Positions 59,902 to 64,000 of a stretch of 64,000 nucleotides of DNA are shown piece after piece. The stretch is from NCBI GenBank assembly GCA_008921705.1, contig VFFE01007110.1, positions 1 to 64,000 on the forward strand. Direction: 5' to 3'. The position numbers and the translations under genes are program-made. Source of the stretch: Burhinus oedicnemus. Taxonomy: Eukaryota > Chordata > Aves > Charadriiformes > Burhinidae. How positions within the stretch are numbered: position 1 is the first letter of the stretch; each line of letters opens with the position of its first letter. The notes below the pieces were generated by a model, which did no database searches, was not told the DNA's origin, and saw only the letters and a list, made by a program, of their open reading frames with translations.

Positions 59902-60093
59902 CTTGCAAGCAAATACCTGCATTGCAAACAAATACCTGCATTGCAAACAAATACAAGCCTTGCAAATAAATGCAAGCGTTGCAAACAAATGCAAGCATTG
60001 CAAATAAATACAATAACATTGCAAACAAATACAATAACATTGCAAACAAATACAAACCTTGCAAACAAATGCAAGCCTTGCAAATAAATGCAA
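59902..60093. repeat. 18/21-bp minisatellite, about ten copies
   Basis: Units of the type TTGCAAACAAATGCAAGC (18 bases) alternate with longer 21-base forms containing AATACAATAACA. Because the periods are multiples of three, + and - frames stay open across the array (Lys/Gln/Asn/Cys-rich on +, Val/Cys/Leu/Phe-rich on -). I regard this as a by-product, not a gene. ATTTGCAT/TTTGCAA-like octamers recur in each unit. Confidence 0.93.
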
Positions 60094-61369
60094 GTGCACT
60101 TGTATTTGATGTGTACCATGGTGGTACCATTGTGGTGCCCAGCAAAGGCGGAAAGCACCATGGCCGGCAGCAGGGAAGCTGCCAAAAACGCACCTTTGGG
60201 TTGTTTTTTCTGGGGTTGTTTTTCCTTCAGCTGCGCCTGGCTTTTTGGGCCGGCATGTAAGGAAATGGGTGCAGCTCCCTTATCTTATGCGTGCCTGGGA
60301 GTTAATTCCTTGCTCCTCCTGATGGCCCCTATTTGTCCCGTCTGGGCAGGGATGAGGGATGCGATGGGGACATAGTAAAAAGCCTTTCTAAATTTAAGCC
60401 GGGCCTGAGGAGGAGCTTTGGCGGCGGCTCCCATGTGGGGCTCAGCGTGAGTAACACGTGAGGCCGCCACGCTCGGCGAGCCTTGCTTAAATGTCAGGGA
60501 CCTCACAAACACCACGAGCGCCTTCTCTCACCATCCCCAAAGGTTTTTTAAAATATATATTTTTATGTAAATACATTCTTGTCAAACCACAAGCTGTTTC
60601 TCAGTTTTGTTTTCAGCGAGCTTTGATGAAAAGATTGGCATCGCCTGGCTCAGGCAGCAGCGAGAGGCTGAGCCGGGCGATGTGCAGGGGTTGCCGGGAG
60701 CGCCCAGGTGGGATACACTCCAAACGGGAATCAATGCTCCCTCCCGGTCATCCTGCCAGAGCAGGGACAGGATTTCCCTCGGGAGCCCTCCTTGCTGGGG
60801 GCCAGGGCACAGAAGACTCCTATTTTCTGCTCTCCAGGCTTAGGTTTCACCCAGCATATCGCAGTGACCAGCCCCAAAAATTCCTCCTGGTGCTTGTTTA
60901 TTAATATTTTTTTTTCAGATTAATTCTCAGAGAGGCAAATTGCCAAACCCACCTGAAAGTCCCCGTATGATTTTCCAGGTGGGTTTCATTTTCAAGCCAG
61001 CTGTTATAGTTTTGCCGGCTTCGGGTAAAACCCGTCTCTCACCAAGGTAGGAGGTGATCCCCGCCAAACACACCGAGCATCATTTGAAAAATTATGATGG
61101 AGCAAAATCAGCTCAACCACAAATTCATTTTCCCCCCATCTTCCTTCGTTCGGCTGCCCAAAGGATGCTCAACCAGCAGCGAAGTGTGTGTGTTTGCAGA
61201 GCGGGAGCCTGCAGCCCACGGCTGCCTAGAAATGCTGTTAAATTAGTGGCTGAAATTGTCCAATATTCTGGTTTCTTCCCTTGTGGTAAATGGTGTAGTA
61301 AAAGCTTGGTGCGTAGCCCAATTTCAGGGCACTCTCTGTGTTTCACTCTTTCCACATGAGTCAAACTAA
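60094..61369. other. Stretch without recognisable genes
   Basis: Mixed composition with short T and AT runs (about 60542-60570 and 60907). No exon, RNA gene or repeat family is recognised. A TGAGTCA site lies at 61357-61363. Confidence 0.6.
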
Positions 61370-61700
61370 AATGATTTTTTTCTCAATCTTACAAGTGGGG
61401 TTAATGCTCCCCTTCACCGATCGGCAAATATTACTGCGACCGACGGGGTGTTTAATCATGCCGCAGAGAAATAGATGAGTCAAAATACGAATTTATCGAA
61501 CCCTACCTATTTTAGCTGCTTTTTGACTCCGGTTTTAAAATGATGACGTGGAGAGGGGGAGCGTTTGACTTGAACAGCAGTGGGACGAAAATAGTGAAGT
61601 GGAAATTCACCTTCAGCTTGAGATCCAGCCCTCCGCGGGCGAGATTGTGAATTAAATGTCTTGATAAGCGATTCTTTGCCTGGCTGATGCTATTTCAGCT
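61370..61700. other. Complex AT-leaning segment, candidate conserved non-coding element
   Basis: A non-repetitive segment dense in transcription-factor-like words: TGAGTCA at 61476, TGATGACGTGG (CRE-like) at about 61540, and TTAAATGTCTTGATAAGCG (with a GATA core) at about 61655. It sits between GC-rich, low-complexity DNA and has no coding frame. I infer an enhancer-like element. Confidence 0.3.
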
Positions 61701-64000
61701 CAGCACGCCCGGGGCCATCCTCTGCCCGAGGGCGAAGGCGTGGGAAGGAGGCAGCGGCCGCGAAGGATGACTGGGGTGCAGGGTGGTTTTTTGAGGGTCC
61801 TTTTGGTCATTATTTCTCGGCGCTAAATAGAGGAAGAATAAGTTTCAAACGAAGCATGTTTTGTTTTGTCACAGGAAGTGGAGAGAGCATTGGGAGAGCC
61901 CTGAGAGATTGACTTTAAAATATATATATAGATATAAATTTTGGCCAAAAAAAATATGATGTGTTTGTGTCTGGCGTAAATAGGGGGTTAATTTGGTTTG
62001 GGGGGGAGCGGGGTGATGGGACCCCCCTCCCTAAGCATCCCGGGGGGGCAGAGGCTCGGGGCTGCGGTGGTCCGGCAGAGGAAGGCAGCCCTTCCTGGGG
62101 GGGCAGCCGGCAACCGTGCCCCGTGCCGGGGAGGCCAAAATTGTGGCCAGCTCCCGGCGAGGGGCGAGCTCCCCTTCAGCGCCTCTGCTTTGGGAAACCG
62201 TTTGAGCTCTTTTTCGGGCAGGGCTCGGGCTCCGGCGCTGACGGCAGCGGCAGCCTCAGGAAAAGGAGCTGGGTTTCACAATGTCTCATTCCTCCCCCAG
62301 CCGGGCTGCCCCGCCAGGCATGCTAATTCTTTGAAAAACCCCAAAATTGGTTATTTCAAAGCTGGGGGTTCGCTGGGGATGCAGCGCATCACTTCCCTCT
62401 CTGGGCTGCCGGGAGAGCATCGCGCTGCCCCAGCCATAAAACCTGCCGAAGCTGGGGGGGGGGCACGGCTGCGAGCCTTTCCTTTCGGTTTAACTACCCC
62501 CAAAAAATGCCAAATTTAAGCCCCCCCCAGTCCATGCGGGCTGGCAGTGGCCAAAATCGGCTCCCATGCTCCGGCTTTGCTCTCTGAGTCCATCGAGCAC
62601 TTGGATGACTTTTATTTTATTTTTTTAAAATGCCTTCATCCTGCGGTATTAATTTGCTTTTTTGGTTTCGCTATTAATATCAAATAGGTGCTAGATTGGC
62701 GGCGTTCGTTTTCGGTGGTAAATAACAGCTCAACTGATTTAATCCGCGCTGTGCTTAGAAAAGGAGGGCTCGGTTGGAATGGCTGGGATGGCTTCGTGCC
62801 GATGGCTGGGAAATTACAGCGGAAAACGCTGTTCAGGACAGGGATAAATCCAACGGGTTACGTAGGGATGGGTTTGGCTTCTCCTGGAATGGGGGAATGC
62901 AAATAATTCAAATTAAAGTGAGGATGCTCGGGCAGGGCAGAGGGGTGGGCTGGGGCTGGCTTGGCGCTGCCCATCTGTGCCCTGGGGCTCATCCCTGCCT
63001 TTGGAACAAAAATTTGGCCAAATGATCATTTTGGGGTTAAATCTGCCCTTTTTCTCGTTGCGCTGTGGCTTTTCTCTGCCTGTATTGGAGGCTGTACCAT
63101 CACTGAAAGGTTGCAAACAGTTTTGGGAACAAGATGTCTGCCTAAAGCATGACAGAATTGGCCACAAATTGCAGATGAGACTGATAACAAAAGCCAACAA
63201 CATAAAATATGTAGAAAAACAACACGTTAAAGGCTACAAGACCACTGAAGGGCTTTTTTGTGTGTTTTTTTACCAGTTCTCTCGCGATGGAAGTGAAAAC
63301 ACATGAAAAGAGAAATGCCTTTTTCTTGTTTTCTCTCTTAAATCAGATGCTCCCTCCACAAACCATGGCTGAAGCCGGTGGCCGGGCAGGGCAGCGCTGC
63401 CGGCACCTCCTGGGCGCAGGCAGCCCCTGCCTGCACCTGCCCCGGGCGGCTGCACTGTCCTCGCCCCCAGGCTGAGAGACTTCGAAAATCTTCATTTTTG
63501 CAGCCAACGAGGGCAGTTGAATAGTTTGTCTTTTTTTTTTTTTTTTTTTTTTTTAAAACTTAATTATATTTCACATGCAGCACGCCAGTAACTCAGGTTT
63601 GGTGGTTTTTTTTTCTCAAAGCAAAGGGGAAAACAGCCTGCAGCTACCTGCCTGGGGGGGCGAAATTCTTTGTTTGAATAAATCAGGCTTAGCTCAGAAA
63701 TTAGGATGAGGTTTTTGTTTTTGTTCTACTTATTTAATCTTTGTTTTTATAAATAAATACAAATAACTCAAACTGAAACTCGATGGCTTTGGTGATAATA
63801 AAAGAGCAGCCCTGGGGAAATTTTCTTCATTAACATGTTCTTTCACAGCCCACACTCGGGGTTTCGGTAGGAAAACTGCTTAACCTTTTCAGCAGCAGAA
63901 GCAAACGCTTTTTGAAGTCCAGGCACGCTAAAACCCGGGGTTCACATCGCGAAGCCGGTTGCGCATCGCCGGGCTCTGCCTTTAATTTAGGGGCCACGAA
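61701..64000. other. Right end of the window, no recognisable genes
   Basis: GC-rich with G and C runs (62.0-62.5 kb), then more mixed sequence. A complex segment at 63080-63210 (around GGCCACAAATTGCAGATGAG) looks non-repetitive. No coding exon is recognised. Confidence 0.55.
63531..63554. repeat. T24 homopolymer
   Basis: Twenty-four T's in a row, followed by AAAACTTAATTATA. Confidence 0.9.

Noticed and set aside
44401..64000. Search for BCL2L11 exons expected by synteny
   Set aside because: Neither a BH3-like motif nor the C-terminal anchor was found in any frame, so the gene must lie further right or elsewhere.
1..64000. CRISPR arrays, prokaryotic operons, tRNA or rRNA genes
   Set aside because: The sequence is a vertebrate nuclear locus. 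No spaced direct repeats of CRISPR type, no tRNA box pattern and no rRNA segment were noticed.

Overview
The window looks like nuclear DNA from a bird. It carries two antisense CR1 LINE fragments, short introns, and a mosaic of AT-rich gene body and GC-rich flank. One complete protein-coding gene dominates it: ANAPC1 (APC1, the largest scaffold subunit of the anaphase-promoting complex/cyclosome), on the + strand from 9765 to 44157. I could place 47 coding exons by eye. Every intron follows the GT-AG rule, every phase joins, and together they give an open frame of 1,948 codons plus a stop. That is very close to the human protein (about 1,944 residues by my recollection), so the gene appears intact.

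Left part (1-9.5 kb). A CpG-rich block at about 2.08-2.56 kb contains, on the - strand, a short signal-peptide exon ending in a perfect donor after 70 coding bases. Its strand, phase and head-to-head position beside ANAPC1 match exon 1 of MERTK, so positions 1-2241 would be the start of MERTK intron 1. Between the two promoters lie a degraded CR1 copy (2.8-3.6 kb), a small imperfect tandem repeat at 8.06-8.18 kb and otherwise featureless DNA. ANAPC1 starts inside its own CpG island (about 9.49-10.03 kb), with an upstream ORF that overlaps the main start codon.

Middle (9.8-44.4 kb). Exons 1-7 and 10-15 encode most of the N-terminal beta-propeller part. Exons 8-9 encode the Ser-Pro-rich regulatory loop. 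Exons 16-24 encode the middle of the protein. Exons 25-47 encode the PC-repeat (proteasome/cyclosome) domain and the C-terminus. Intron 17 carries a second CR1 with a 250-codon open reverse-transcriptase tail. A polyadenylation signal lies 217 bases after the stop codon.

Right part (44.4-64 kb). I find no convincing gene here. The sequence is GC-rich and CpG-rich in patches, with several minisatellites, a 50-N assembly gap, a perfect 13-bp inverted repeat, and more AP-1/MARE-type TGASTCA sites than expected. AT-rich islands inside it look like candidate conserved regulatory elements. By human synteny this side would face BCL2L11, but none of its exons is visible. I found no clear sign of a previously undescribed system. 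The most useful leads are the overlapping uORF at ANAPC1, the TGASTCA cluster, and the candidate regulatory islands.
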